Assembly: GCA_946894095.1 (NCBI GenBank)
Contig: OX335644.1
Location: 15,791,595-15,855,594 of the forward strand
Source: Incurvaria masculella
Taxonomy: Eukaryota > Arthropoda > Insecta > Lepidoptera > Incurvariidae
Length of the DNA stretch: 64,000 nt
Reading direction: 5' to 3'
Below, in pieces: positions 11,546 to 23,531 of this stretch. Below the pieces are notes generated by a model that saw only the letters and a list, made by a program, of their open reading frames with translations, ran no database searches and was not told where the DNA came from. Made by a program: the position numbers and the translations under genes. Every line of letters begins with the position of its first letter. Within the stretch, counting starts at the first letter, position 1.

Positions 11546-12412
11546 AGGTGTGCTGGAGGAGGAACGACCCGGCTCGACTGTCTCCGGACGATTCGCGCAG
11601 CCTATTTCTCAGCTCGCTCAACAATTATGTTCCGGCTGCGCAAACGGGCCCTAGCGTCTCTATTGCGAATAGAATAAAGTCATAATTTGGGTTAATAATT
11701 TTCTGTTACTTGGATATTTTGACTCTTGCTGCTGTCTCACTAGCAGACCCCGCGGTCCCTGCGGTCGACCCGACGTGCGAAGCCGTAAGTATTCTTAAAG
11801 TAATTATTTTTACTGCTTTATATCTTTAAATGAAAATGTCCTTGCTTTACAGTGAATTCTTTAACTGTGGTTCCATTCATGCGGTAAGAAGTCTGGCAGA
11901 CTACCGCCAAAGATAATACTAATAATTAATAAATAACTAAATAATAACCGCACGGAACCCTCAATGCGAGTCTCACGCACCCTTTTTTTGTGGTTCGGTT
12001 TCATCTCGTGATTGTTTCCCTTTTCGTGGCGTTTTTGTGCGAGTTCGATGTCGAGAGCGAAAGGAAGGAAGTTATTAAATATTGTTGGTGACTTGCGCGC
12101 TCTCACGCCTCCCGACTCCGCTCCCGGGCGACACTGTGGGAATGTGTCAGGTGCCAGATGTCCCACATTCGCTTTGGTCCCACGGAGAATGGCTTTTTTA
12201 TGGAACTGGACACGGATGGCCAAGATCACACATAGTGTCAAGAACGTTACGAGATGGTCATAGTTCGCAACAATAATTTATGTATCTTTGGTTTTACCGA
12301 AGAAGTACTGTTTCATGACTGAAACAATCACAACAATTTATCTGTTTTAATGAAACCGGACTGTATGTCCATGGGTCTATGGTATGGCTAATACCTTACC
12401 AGCAATAATATC
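11546..12412. other. Gene-free stretch with one splice-flanked microexon candidate
   Basis: At 11747-11784 a 38-base GC-rich segment lies between a good acceptor (cactagcag) and a perfect donor (gtaagt) on the plus strand. It has no in-frame partner exon that I can identify. ORFs at 11861-12263 lie on both strands and show no domain. Confidence 0.3.
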
Positions 12413-12800
12413 CCGTTCAGTGTAGAGGTCCTGGCATCGCACCATATTCCTTCGGAAATCTGGTATGTTGGGCTAATATCATGAAGGTAGTTGTGTGGTA
12501 TTAGCCATCCATGTCAGGTTGCATATATTTTTGATAGACATGGATGGCTTATACCACACGCGTCATGATATAAGCCCCACCCACACCATTCCCGAAGGAT
12601 CTGGGTGCCATGCCAGGACCGTAAAAATGGACAGTCCCTTTATGATCACAGCAACATTGAACTGGATGGAAAACACGGATAATGTTTCATTGCCGCTTCG
12701 ACCTTCACTCTTTTCATTCAATGCGGGCTTCCCTAGTAGGACAAGGGGAGTTACAGTTTTACACGGATTCCAAACCCTGGAACAGCCCGCATTCGAAACT
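12413..12800. mobile_element. Two SINE family A fragments, tail to tail
   Basis: A plus-oriented 3' part (12413-12525) meets a minus-oriented part (12530-12800) through their 3' ends ('agccatccatgtcaggttgc' / 'gacatggatggcttatacca'). Confidence 0.6.
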
Positions 12801-12815
12801 ACTTACTCGTAAATG

Positions 12816-14007
12816 AACCTTCGTAAAATTATAATTTAGTTTCACAATATTCTGCAAACCAATCAATCTGTAAACTAAAATAAAAACGTAAAGTTCTCTA
12901 TGCCTCTTGCGAACAAGGCCGCGAGGGCAAATTTTTTTTTCTGTAACTTTATTGAAAAAATAAAAAAATGCTTAAATGCGATTAATAGACAAGATCTCGG
13001 ACAAAATTAGGCGATTTACGCAATGATATAATTTTATTGTATATATGTATCTCAATGGATTTATGAAGATATTTATAAAACATAACTCATACATATAGTC
13101 GATTAAGAAGTAATAAGTTTGAAGGCTGCATTTAATGTTTTCAAATTCATTAAAACTCTTTGGTTATTTATTTAATTTTGGACCCATGAGGCATGCGAGC
13201 TAGATTGGCTCATTAGGTGAAAACAAACATGTTTTTTTTATTTAAAGAATTTCGTTGATAAACTCCTGCAACTCCTGCTTCCGACGAATATCCGGTCCAA
13301 AAACTTTTTCAAATTATTTTCTAAATCTGATTACAATGCTTCAAGTGTAGATGTCGTTGAAACTCAAATTAATAACAATTTAGCTTTGATTATATAAACC
13401 TTTATATTGTTTTATGTTAGGCGGGACATATGGCGTACGCCAAGGCCTCACATAAGAGGCACTGACGACGCCTGCGCTTTCGAACATTCACGGGGCTGCG
13501 AAAACCATGCCGTCCGGCCAGGTGCTTCTTCCCACCACGTTTGGTTGCAATTTCGGGAAAATACCGTCCATTCCATAGTACACCGACGCTATGAATAAAG
13601 GATCTAGAGGATCAGTTGGTTCTTATTTCTGTCATGTCGAAAGTGAACGGTTTGTAATTACGTAGTTATTATCTCGACAGCTTCGGGGCTACCGTGCGGT
13701 GACAGTCCAACCGGAGAGGGTCAGATGGGTTGGTTCGTATGTTAAATGAATATTATTTGATAATGAGCTGGTTTATGACTTCGTTGTATTAGGGGACGAA
13801 CAATAATTAAATGCACATGTTTTACTTCACACAAATATGTCATCACATTGGGAGGGATCTTTAAGCTAATGATGGGCAAATAAAATGGGCGTTTGAATAT
13901 TAAATAATAAGAAACTGAAAAATAGATAGTAACCTAGTAATAATCTAATATTCCACCAAATAACGGTATCAACGACTGTAAACTAGCTACTTGTCGGACC
14001 TAATTGC
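12816..14007. other. Gene-free stretch
   Basis: AT-rich DNA. A GC-richer patch at 13420-13600 shares 'gggctgcgaaaaccatgccg'-like sequence with 62095-62120, so it is probably repetitive. Confidence 0.4.
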
Positions 14008-14246
14008 GAAGGGTTCCTTACCATCGTACAATATTTACAAAAAAAACAGGTCTTTTGTACGGATTTAATGTTTATTTTACCTATTTGTTGTTATAGCGGC
14101 AAAATAAATACCCACTCTGTAAAAAAAACAGCTGCCTACCTTATACGGTTCATGAGATACAGCCCTGTGACAGACCGAAGGACGGACAGACAGCGGCGGC
14201 TTAGTAATAGGTTTCCGTTTGCATCCTTTGGGTACGGAACCCTATA
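14008..14246 (+). mobile_element. Element B copy, 5'-truncated
   Basis: 'gcgaagggttccttaccatc' to 'acggaaccctataa' matches the family. The first 30 bases are lost. Confidence 0.75.
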
Positions 14247-14666
14247 AACAATATTGAACTAAAACAAAGCAAAAACATTTTTTTACAAAAAATCCCTAGC
14301 AAGGAACCGAGAAGAAAATATTTGAACCATGCATGAATCATAAATGAATAGACGTTTTAATTTACTTTATTAGATAAAGTTTATAAACGCTATTTATTAT
14401 ATAGTTCGTTAAAATACCCGACAGGAGCAGTCGGCAATGGAGGTATGTACATAAGTGTTATTAATTATACAATATAAGTGCGCTGTAATTTATTGTCCCA
14501 TCTACTTCCAGTACTTTAGCCGAGCCCTAACATTAGCTGATAAGTAGGTACGTATGTACAGAGTCACATGATCAGGGCCGACGGAAAAAAACTGCATTCA
14601 AATAATAATAACAAGCAAATCAACCATACTTGCACCTTTGCGCACCTTTCATACCTCCACACGGCA

Positions 14667-14686
14667 TTCCCACACTCCGTGGGAAA
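14667..14686. promoter_or_regulatory. Back-to-back Su(H)/CSL-type sites
   Basis: TTCCCACA (14667-14674) is followed after 3 bases by CGTGGGAAA (14678-14686). Both match the Su(H) consensus YGTGRGAA on opposite strands, about 1.3 kb upstream of the dpn start codon. dpn is an established Notch target in Drosophila neuroblasts. The 3-bp spacing and outward orientation differ from the canonical paired site. Confidence 0.45.
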
Positions 14687-15007
14687 GTTAGGGAGAGTCC
14701 TGCGCGCGCAAAAAGTATCCAAATAATCCTCACCAACCGTCAAACACACTAACTCCGCACTTCATACGCGCCATCCCCTGGGAACCTCGCGTTCACGAAG
14801 TATCGAATTAAACCAGCAATAACCGCGAGTGTCCTGCGGCTAATAAACGCCATACTTTATGGCAGGAGCGCGCCCATGAAGTATGGGGTTACGCACCGTG
14901 GAGTTGTGTGATCGTGTTTGTGATACTTGATGCTTGCGTGTGCCGCAAATTCCCATACAACACGAGGGCAGGATGTAGCTTCACGGCGTTTGCACCAAAA
15001 CTGATAT

Positions 15008-15016
15008 CGTGGGAAC
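15008..15016 (+). promoter_or_regulatory. Su(H)/CSL-type site
   Basis: CGTGGGAAC is a full match to the Su(H) consensus, about 1 kb upstream of the dpn start and 0.3 kb from the pair at 14667-14686. Function is inferred from motif and position only. Confidence 0.4.
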
Positions 15017-15990
15017 CTTTCGATTCAAACCTCTTGACTTCAAAAACAAAATGTTAAAATAGTTACCTAGTAATCATGATTGTTAATGTCCTTCGTGTAA
15101 TCTAAATTGTTAAACAATATTTCATGTTGTTATATGTACGAAACGTTGTAGTTAATTAATTTAAAACATAGCCTAAATAAAAAATATTTGAAAATTTTCA
15201 GTAAATGTATTACCATTTACTTAGTAGATAACATTATATCACTTGTCGGTTTACAGGTGCCCTTAAAAATATCTCATATTTCGTTCAACTGCTTGCGATA
15301 CCATTATTAAAAAAAAAAACACCTAATACATTTATATTTTTATTCTAAAAAAATGTGCTAATTCAATTTCAATCCCATCTGTTTTTGTTTTAAATACGTT
15401 TTGATGCATCGCGAATGTCTACAAATAGTCTTAAAACAATATTATTGTTTTTATTAATAAATATAAAGTATTTAAAAAAAGCTCTAACCAAATTGTATCG
15501 CGATGCAAGATGTTGCTTACCTACATAGTTTAGGTTTTTAATTGATATCGAACGTAGCCTAACCAATCAACCGACCACTACGCCACCGCGCTCCCTACCT
15601 GTTGATCCCCTGCCGAGAGCGAGACAGGACGAAAACATCAAATTCCCATACTCGTTCCATGCGGCGACACTGCGGGTGCGAAAGAGATGCGCAAGTAAAG
15701 TCAGTACAGCGACGGAGGGAATGGCGGGAGGCTATTTGAATTTAACTTTGGAACATTATCATTTCCTTTCAACGACATTCTGGTTTGACGTCCCGAATGG
15801 GATGTTCGCCCGCGGAAGTGACCTCTTCGAAATTAGAACACGAATTTAAAACGTATATTGAGCCGCAAACATTTGAAAACTGTTTTTGAAAAGTCAATTA
15901 AAATTGGTTGTAATAAAATGTGTTGTGCAGTTTTGAACTAAAAGTGTATTGTTCGTTTGTAATTCGTTTAAAAGTGCTAAATAATCCAAA

Positions 15991-16077
15991 ATGCAGTACA
16001 GTGACGACGAATACGATTCGCAGAGTGGCTTTACGTCCGAGACTGGCAATGGCTTGTCCAAAGCAGAGTTGCGAAAG
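15991..16077 (+). CDS. dpn: dpn coding exon 1
   Basis: Codons 1-29, [11 protein letters not shown] to ELRK. The start has an A-rich upstream context (ccaaaATG) and is the only in-frame ATG before the basic domain. The donor is AAG|gtacca. Confidence 0.9.
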
Positions 16078-19000
16078 GTACCATACCTTCATTATATCTT
16101 CGACAATACGTCCTAACTTTGCTCAATTTATCCACATAGTAGGGTTACGTATCTATCATTCTATAATGTCGGCGCTAAGTGGTTGAATACGCAAGATGGC
16201 AGTGAAAATTGTATGTATTTTCCATTCAGTTTAATATAGCCCTACTTGCAAAAGGAATGTCCTGGCATGGGACCAAATCCATTCGGCAATGTGGTATTTG
16301 GGCTCATATGACAGTAGGTGTAGCCATCCAGGTCCAGTTCAATGAAAAAAGTGGTCGAAGAGGTCACTTAATGCATTCAATTCCAGTTAGATTCAATTAA
16401 AATATTATCTTAACTGTGTATGGATGTGTTTCAAGCAATGGTTTCAAGTGATTTATACATTTAAAAAAAATCTACGAACGGCCTCCTACCTAGTGACTGC
16501 ACTTCTTTTGAAATCCTTCTTTTCCTGAACTAAAATAAATTAGAGTACTTATCTTCCCAAAGCGCAGCACGGCAGCACCATCTACATATTTAGTATATCG
16601 ATGCACTCACTGCACATAATAATTATAAATGCTGCTTGTCAAAGCTTATAATTTCACCAGTGACATTACAAAAAATATGAATTACTATCAATTTACCCGA
16701 TTTATTAAAATAAACCTATAACCTAACATTACCTAACCTACGCCTCTACGTAGGTAACCCTACCTTGGTGTTCATTGAACTCACAATAGGTATCACAAGT
16801 GATATTTTTTTATGTAACTAGACATGGGTGGCTAATACCTCACTCACGCAGATTAAGGCGCTAGGACTAGCCAACTACTCGCGCCATACAAATGCACTTT
16901 TTAACAAATGTAATAATATGTAGTGAAACGCTTCAGCAAATCCAAATAGAACTCCAGACTGATAATGGATTGTTAATATTTTTTTATTCCATCATTTATT
17001 TTAATAATAATAAAAATAAAAAAGTTGATTTTTCTCATTAGAAATCTGAAAGTAATTCGATTTCTAGATATAAGCAAAAACAGCATATATGCATAAACAA
17101 AAAATTCCATTTGCTTTTAGATTTCTACATTTAGTCAAAAAAGTTCGGAAATGGACACCGTTTCCGCAATGTATTTTGTATAGAAAAAGGAAACATACAT
17201 TAACGAAAATAATTCGATTCCTAGACAAGGAATCATATATTGTAAGAATGACACTTATAATCGTCAGACTTAGTTAGTTAACTTGGGGTGCCTCGTCTAA
17301 CTTTGCGATTTGGCTAGTACCAGGCCCTTAATGCGGAGGAAATAGGTGCGATAGCCGGTACCCTTTCTTTATGAGCACGGCTAAATTTAACTGGATCGAA
17401 AAAGCGGTTTTCCAAGTTATTAAAAGATTCTAATAAGCCTGTCTCAAGTGTAATGACTCAGGTAATGCCAAGTCGCCCGCCTTGCATCTCAGAGGTCAGG
17501 GCGTGTATTCTTGGCATTCAGTCATTGCGGATTCAGTAGAGTTAACAGTAATGTCAAAGTAAATTCTTCTTCTGTTAACTCTACTGAATCCGCAATGACT
17601 GAATGCCAAGAATACACGTCCTGGTTCTGGTTTTAAATCCCCGCCCCGTTCATCCACCACTTTCTTTCTCTTTCCGAATTGGATAAGTGCATTTGGTTAC
17701 GAATGCGAGCTGTTCCATGGTTCGCAATCCATGAAAAACTATAGGTCCCCTTCCCCTACCAGGTGGTAGGGTTCCCGGGTTGGTACTATCGTATTGGATG
17801 ATATGTTCGAAGCGGCAATGAGAAATTGTCAGTCTTTACCATCCAATTCAATGTAGCCGTGCTCATAAAGGGAGGGTCCTGAAATGGCACCTACTTCCTT
17901 CGGGAATGCGGTGTTGTGTTGGGCTAATATCATGACGGTGGGTGTGGTATTAGCCAAGGAATATGTATTTTATAGTGTATCCATTCAGTCAAATAAAAAA
18001 AGAGAACTAGCAAAAGTAACCATATGGTTTTGCATTATATGTTTGGATTGTCTTCCTATCGTCACCATCACCGGCACGCTTGTTGCAGACCAACAAGCCG
18101 ATAATGGAGAAGAAGCGACGCGCGCGCATCAACCATTGCCTCAACGAGCTCAAGGATCTGCTGCTGGACGCCATGAACAAGGACGTGAGTACCTACATCG
18201 CATACACATTTGAGATATTATACCGGGTGATTGATGGCGATGATGAAAGATACCTGCAGCAGTGAATCCCTTAGTACAAAATATAAGATGACGATGACAA
18301 ATGAAATGAAATGAAATGTTTATTAGATGCAACATATATACACAAATTATGCGATCTCTCTCCCCTAAACTTACATTTTATACAACTTTATTTTACAGCT
18401 GTAGAATAAAGGAGAGTTACAAAGTAAATTTAATTAATTAGTTTAGGTAGAAATAGATTAATTGGAAATACTCGCAGTATTTCCAATTAATCTATTTCTC
18501 TATTTCTAATATATGTAGCATCCATATAAAAGTATTAGGAGATATGGCATCGAGCGCGCCTACTATGGGGAAGCGCTGTCTCCAATTTTCAAACACTACC
18601 AATCCAACTTAAGGTGGCCCAACCCGGCGGGCCTAACTCATTCGCGGGCACGGTACAAAACCGTGCTGTTGCGCTCTGGGACCTTCTCTGTTTCAAAGAA
18701 TAAGACAGGCTCCGTGATGAGGAAGATGCAACATGTCCACAAAAACACAATGTGCATAGTGTATGATTTGGTAAGATTTACGAAAATTTTAATTTCAAAA
18801 CGACTTATAGCTAAAAGTAAACCACGACCGCTGTAGTCAAAAATCTAACAAAAACCAAATAGATTATAAATCTTGATTAAATAAGCTATGTCTGATGACT
18901 AATCTTTTTAAGATGTTCTTACTTTATCATTGCGTAATCCACCTCCAAAGTTATTTTATAAAACGCGCGAAAAATTCGAACTTTCGGTCTTATAACTTAG

Positions 19001-20970
19001 AAACCAAACACAAATTTACAATGCCAATGGTCATCAGACATCTAGTTCGATCAAATAAAGCTATTTTGAGCAAAATTTTGGATCTCTGACAAGAAATATG
19101 GGCGTGATCTTCTTTCCCCTTTTGTATGGGGAGATGAGCGGGATGGGCCACCTTAAGCGTCTATGCCACATGTAAACATAGTCGCAGACGTATTGGAGGG
19201 TTTGTGTGGTTGGGAAATGGCTTGATAAACGCTATTTTAGAGCACATTCGCGCGCGGTGGCGATGTTTGGACTGTGTGGCATACGACGAGCGGCCGGATT
19301 CCCATACAATTATATGGTCACTTTGACCATATAATTGTATGGGAGACGCGATATCAACCGCATGCCACTTCTTCCTTTCTTTTCAGTGGTAGCACTATTG
19401 TCGCGAGCATTTATTATATCCCCTTTGTCATTGTGCTGCCAGATCTGTATGAATAATATATGTTATGTTTGTTCAGCCGGCGCGTCACTCGAAACTGGAG
19501 AAGGCGGACATCCTGGAGCTGACGGTGAAGCACCTGCAGGCCCTGCAGCGGCAGCAGCTCGCCGCCGCCGTCGCCGCCGAGCCCGCCGTGCTGCGCCGCT
19601 TCCGCGCCGGCTTCGGGGACTGCGCCACCGAGGTACGTAGCCACCTCGTGTGTCGCGACCGCCTCGCCACACTGCCGCGCGCCACTCGTTGCCGGAGAAG
19701 GCGGACATCCTGGAGCTGAAGGCCAAATACCGGCAGACCCTGCACCTCCGTTGCTTCTGTTTCCAAATGCCTAGATCTTGAGAAATCGTGTGGGCTGCGC
19801 CATTCACTCAGCCCTGTGCCTGCGTACCGACACGGTATTGTCACATACCCTACGCCACAAGGCAGAAAAGACCAGAGCCGAAAACATCGAGATGCTAGGA
19901 TGCCAGCCTAGTTCTCAAAGGTATTTTTTTGTAATGTTAACATTACATCGTAGAGTTCTTGGGATGTCTCACCATCCGGACTGCTATTGGGGTCGATAAG
20001 ATTTATTTGTTCATCTCAGTGTATCCTCAGGCTTCTTACCTTACTTGTTTGTACCTAGATATTTCTGGTGCGTAACCATCGGGTCATGCCTTCATAAGAG
20101 TATTCCGTTTGTTTTCAGGTGAAGCGATACCTGTCGCGCCTGGCACCACCCACGCCGCCCGGTCTCAAGTCCCGGCTCGGCGCGCACCTCAACACCTGCC
20201 TCAACGGCATCGAGCGCCTCGCGCCGCACAGCTTCCCGGCGTTCCCGGAGTTCCGGCCCGACATCGACACGAGGAGCGACTACGAGCGCCGACGGAGCGC
20301 CTTCCACTACGTTCGGCGGGCGAGCCCTCCCCTGAGCCCCGTCTCGTGCGACTCGGCCTGCGACTCGTCGACGGAGCCCGAGACGCCGCCGCGGCCGCCC
20401 GCCGCGCCGGCTGTAGCGCTCCCGACGCCGCCGAGCCGCTCCGCCTCCGACCAGGACTCGAGCCCGGAGACGCAGAGGCAGACCGTCTCCTCGACGACGA
20501 TATCGCCGGAGACGCGCGCGCAGCTGGCCGCCTCCGACGCGCGCGGGAAGTACGAGCCGCTCTCGATAGTCATCGACGTCGAGAACTACAAGATGGCGAT
20601 AGACGCGTCGCCGAAGAGGCCGTTGGACTACCGGCACAAACTGAAGAGAACTCAGATGCTTTCGAGAGCCGAGAGTTCGAGCAAAGTACCCAGAGTTTTG
20701 CCGCCCGGAGAGAGCCAGTTGAGGATAGAGGAAGTTCGGGAAGTTCGACCGTCGCGGGTTCAGGAGGCGGGGACGTCGGGGGTGCACGCTTCGAGGTCTG
20801 TGATCAGCCACACGGCGGCCTCTCTGGGGGGCTCGTCCGGTGGGGTGAGGACGGCGGAGGGCGCGGGCGCGGGCGCGGGCGAGGGGGAGAGGGCGGAGGT
20901 CGACACGAGCAGTCGGTCGCCGGAGCGGCGCGCGCACGGCTCGGCGGACGCCATGTGGCGGCCGTGGTAA
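15991..20970 (+). CDS. dpn: deadpan, bHLH-Orange transcriptional repressor (whole gene, four coding exons)
   Basis: Joining 15991-16077, 18089-18184, 19477-19632 and 20119-20970 gives 396 residues, and every junction is phase 0. The basic region has the Hairy-class proline ([15 protein letters not shown], residues 30-44), followed by helix-loop-helix to about residue 84, an Orange domain at about 102-145, a long Ser/Pro/Arg-rich middle and a C-terminal WRPW (393-396) that recruits Groucho. The N-terminal GLSKAELRK leading into the basic domain is typical of Deadpan rather than Hairy or E(spl). The family represses neural genes, maintains neuroblast self-renewal and acts in the nucleus. Drosophila Dpn is about 435 residues, so this one is complete and slightly short. 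It converges on Cep131. Notch control is suggested by the upstream Su(H)-type motifs. The last exon is strikingly GC-rich. Confidence 0.93.
17460..18000 (+). mobile_element. SINE family A copy carrying a hairpin insertion
   Basis: The head ('cttgcatctcagaggtcagg') is separated from its B-box-like continuation ('ggttttaaatccccgcccc') by about 117 bp that form a perfect hairpin. The body and 3' part are normal. Confidence 0.65.
17503..17617. repeat. Perfect 46-bp inverted repeat with 23-base loop
   Basis: Arm 17503-17548 is the exact reverse complement of 17572-17617. It lies inside dpn intron 1, within a SINE head. Confidence 0.95.
18089..18184 (+). CDS. dpn: dpn coding exon 2 (basic region and helix 1)
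   Basis: Thirty-two codons, from [15 protein letters not shown] to DAMNKD. Acceptor tgttgcag, donor GAC|gtgagt. Confidence 0.95.
18449..18499. repeat. Perfect 24-bp hairpin with 3-base loop
   Basis: Arm 18449-18472 (agaaatagattaattggaaa...) pairs exactly with 18476-18499 around CGC. It lies in dpn intron 2. Confidence 0.95.
18609..19156. mobile_element. TTAA-flanked MITE, family D, full copy
   Basis: It begins TTAAGGTGGCCCAACCC and ends GGGCCACCTTAA, giving about 9-bp inverted ends and TTAA at both borders, as in piggyBac-type non-autonomous elements. It shares about 500 bp at very high identity with 39602-40103. It lies in dpn intron 2. Confidence 0.8.
19180..19395 (+). repeat. Dispersed repeat L with internal hairpin
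   Basis: 'gcggtggcgatgtttggact' to 'ccgcatgccacttcttcctt' recurs inverted at 24090-24245. In this copy the middle (19300-19344) is a perfect 21-bp hairpin with a 3-base loop; the other copy has a decayed version. Confidence 0.75.
19477..19632 (+). CDS. dpn: dpn coding exon 3 (loop, helix 2, start of Orange domain)
   Basis: Fifty-two codons. [20 protein letters not shown] is the loop and helix 2, and [11 protein letters not shown] opens the Orange domain. Acceptor gtttgttcag, donor GAG|gtacgt. A degenerate copy of its first half lies in the next intron (19674-19748). Confidence 0.95.
19674..19748 (+). pseudogene. Degenerate copy of the 5' part of dpn exon 3
   Basis: 'ggagaaggcggacatcctgg' and flanking bases repeat exon 3 about 197 bp downstream, inside intron 3. 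The acceptor is lost and the frame is broken further on, so it is probably not spliced in. Confidence 0.85.
20119..20970 (+). CDS. dpn: dpn coding exon 4 (Orange domain end, repressor tail, WRPW)
   Basis: It runs 283 codons to a TAA, from VKRYLSRL through the second Orange helix ([13 protein letters not shown]), a Ser/Pro-rich region and the terminal WRPW. Acceptor gttttcag. Overlapping open frames on both strands are shadows caused by high GC content. Confidence 0.95.
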   Translation: MKRYLSRLAPPTPPGLKSRLGAHLNTCLNGIERLAPHSFPAFPEFRPDIDTRSDYERRRSAFHYVRRASPPLSPVSCDSACDSSTEPETPPRPPAAPAVALPTPPSRSASDQDSSPETQRQTVSSTTISPETRAQLAASDARGKYEPLSIVIDVENYKMAIDASPKRPLDYRHKLKRTQMLSRAESSSKVPRVLPPGESQLRIEEVREVRPSRVQEAGTSGVHASRSVISHTAASLGGSSGGVRTAEGAGAGAGEGERAEVDTSSRSPERRAHGSADAMWRPW

Positions 20971-21364
20971 ACAATGGCTTTGAGAGATTATGAAGATTAA
21001 TCAGTATATTCGTAAAGTAATTATTTTTACAGGGATCTTTCTTTAGTTAATGTGTCCTTGCTTCACGGCCGACAAGTCACATTCCTTGTTTTATGACTTT
21101 TTGGCAAACATAATTTTTAACCAATGTGTGAGGCGGGCAACGAACGCCATGGAATGGCGTCATAAAATTGATCAGAGGTCAAACTGCGTTCTCCAAGGAT
21201 TCAAGTCGGTTTCCAAGCCACTGAAACTGAATGTGTTCCTATTCAATATTTTCTATATCAACACAGCTAGACTGCGAGGAAAGTTCCTTATCGATTTATT
21301 GCGAGATTACAAAATATTAATAAATAATCATACACACGGCCTAGCCATTTGAATCGTGAATCAT

Positions 21365-21733
21365 GGATAACCCCCAGTCCCCCCTGCATTGTTGAAGGAG
21401 TTAGGTGCCATGCCATGACTTTTATAAGCACGTCTACATTGAACGGCTCGTGGCCTAGTGGCGCGGGGACTCGCATTGCATACCAGAGGTCTGGGTACAA
21501 CCCTCGCTCCGTTCTTGCACCACTTTTTTTCTTTCCGAGATGGGTGAATGCAATCCATGTAAAACTGTAGGTCTCCTTCCTCTAACAGGGGGTTGGTACC
21601 ATTGTATTGGATGAAAAGATGGTCGGAGCGGCAAAGGAAGTTTTCTGAGTTTTCCATCCTGGTCAATCTAGCCGTGCAATGCAGCCTTGCCTGGCATGAC
21701 ACCTAGTTCTCATGAGGTGGGCTGGGCTAATAT
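21365..21733 (+). mobile_element. SINE family A copy with an inverted fragment at its head
   Basis: A plus-oriented copy runs from 'gaacggctcgtggcctagtg' (about 21440) to 'gggctgggctaatatt'. A minus-oriented fragment (21365-21440) abuts it. Confidence 0.65.
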
Positions 21734-23127
21734 TATCAAAAACAAAACATTATTTACTAACGAAATTCATAACGAAATGTTTTTTGTATTATTTGCACTG
21801 GTTGTATATCATATGTATAAGATCCTTGTATTGAGTGTTACCTTATTTAATAAAGATGTTCGAGACGTTATTAATGAAAAAAAACTCTCTTGCAATCGAA
21901 AAAACTTTATCACACAGTAAAAATCGACAAGACAATGTGTTGGTACAAAAATACCTATGTATATACACTTACGGAATAGATGTACATTGTAAAATATCGT
22001 TAAGTAATAAGGTTGCAACAAATAAATTAAACAAAAGCAAAATATGAGATCTTTTCATTTATCTAGACGATTTTTAAAAACACAACAGCAAAAATATTCC
22101 GTAATTTCTAATTGCATGCTCTCGGTGCATAGTTCACAAAAACGGTGAGAAAACATTAAAGTAATTATTGTTTTGCTGGCAGGAAGGAAATGTAAAAATA
22201 ATTGTTGAATTATAAATATGTAAATGAGATAACTTACTTAATATACATGCAACTAGGATCAATATAGCCCACTTTACCAGAAAATATGAGTAATATGTGG
22301 TAACTATTTTTGAGGTTTTTCTGTCTGCGGTTTTCATGCATACCCATTCGTGAACTTAGTTAAAAAGCCACAAAACTATCGGAGTTCTATGAGCAGAGTT
22401 TGCCTTTTATATTTGAAACCTTAAAAAATACCTACGATTCCGTTCAATTATCTCTCATGACAACATTCAGTTTATTTGCTCAAAATAAAGAAGTTAACTA
22501 ACAAATTAAGGGCCGATTTTTAAATCCTTGGAGTTTATTAATGTATTTACATTACATTAATTTACGTTTGCCAAAAGACGAAGTCATTGCCGGAGAAATA
22601 TATCATCTATGGATGATATTACAGGAAAAAAAAAAGGACGAATCCGAGTGTGTAATATACATCTAATGGAGGAAATAAAGAAACTGAAACTGAAATTACC
22701 CCCAATTATCTGACTATAATTTTACTAATAAACACGTGGACTTACTATATCGGATGTAAATAAAAATATGTACGGTGTAAACGGAAGCGTAAATAAATCC
22801 GTCGAATAGTTATCTGGCTGTTTATCAGACTGTTGAAAAATCAGGCCTTAAAAGACGTAATTCCTTTAATTTTTCATAATTTTTCTCATACATATATGGA
22901 ATTACTATAACGGCTGAATATCCAGAGGCGTAGATAAATTCGTCGAATAGTTATCTGACTGATTATCAGACTATTGAAAAATCGGCCCTAGCACAAAATA
23001 TATAGTAAATTATGCCTTCATTGAGTTGAGCCCATTGAACATCTAACAAGTGAGTTTAAAGCTGTGGCCAGAAAAAAAACCGCCATTTTTTAAAGCTAAT
23101 TATTTAGTCTCGGGGGGGGGGGGGGCT

Positions 23128-23531
23128 AAGGTGGCGTCCATTAATTACGTGAGGATTTTATGGAGGGATGGTGTCGAGTGTGAGTCTCACCCAATCCTCG
23201 GGGAGAGGGGGACAAATGTCACGTCATTTATTTTACCGCCACAGACAGTGTTAAATTGCGAGAAATTTGGGTTAAATTAGGTAAAACGTGTTCGTCCCAA
23301 AATATAGAAACTTGCCTTATCAAACCTTATGCGATGAATGACCTGATTGAATAAATGCAATGCAATCGAGCACAGATTAACAAACTTGCACTAAAAATAC
23401 GCCTTTTTTTAAATCCACGTGAGATTAGGAGGGGTCCCTCGAAGGAGTCAAGCCAAATTTCACGATATTTCACCACGGGGGCAGGGGGGTCAAAAATCGC
23501 CAAAAACGCATCACGTAATTAATGGAGTCAT
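23128..23531. mobile_element. MITE family J
   Basis: Left 'gtccattaattacgtgagg' and right 'cacgtaattaatggagtca' are inverted ends around a noncoding centre. A 13-base G run precedes it (23115-23127). Confidence 0.65.

Larger units (their letters stand above)
16078..18088 (+). other. dpn intron 1
   Basis: It contains SINE family A fragments at 16198-16350, 16808-16850 and 17300-17420, a longer copy at 17460-18000, and the 46-bp hairpin. I see no coding exon in it. Confidence 0.7.

Noticed and set aside
11747..11784. Possible 38-bp plus-strand microexon with strong splice sites
   Set aside because: No partner exon or domain; a chance acceptor-donor pair cannot be excluded.
20092..20993. Long ORFs overlapping dpn exon 4 in other frames and on the minus strand
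   Set aside because: High GC content removes stops; only the frame joined to exon 3 carries the Orange domain and WRPW.
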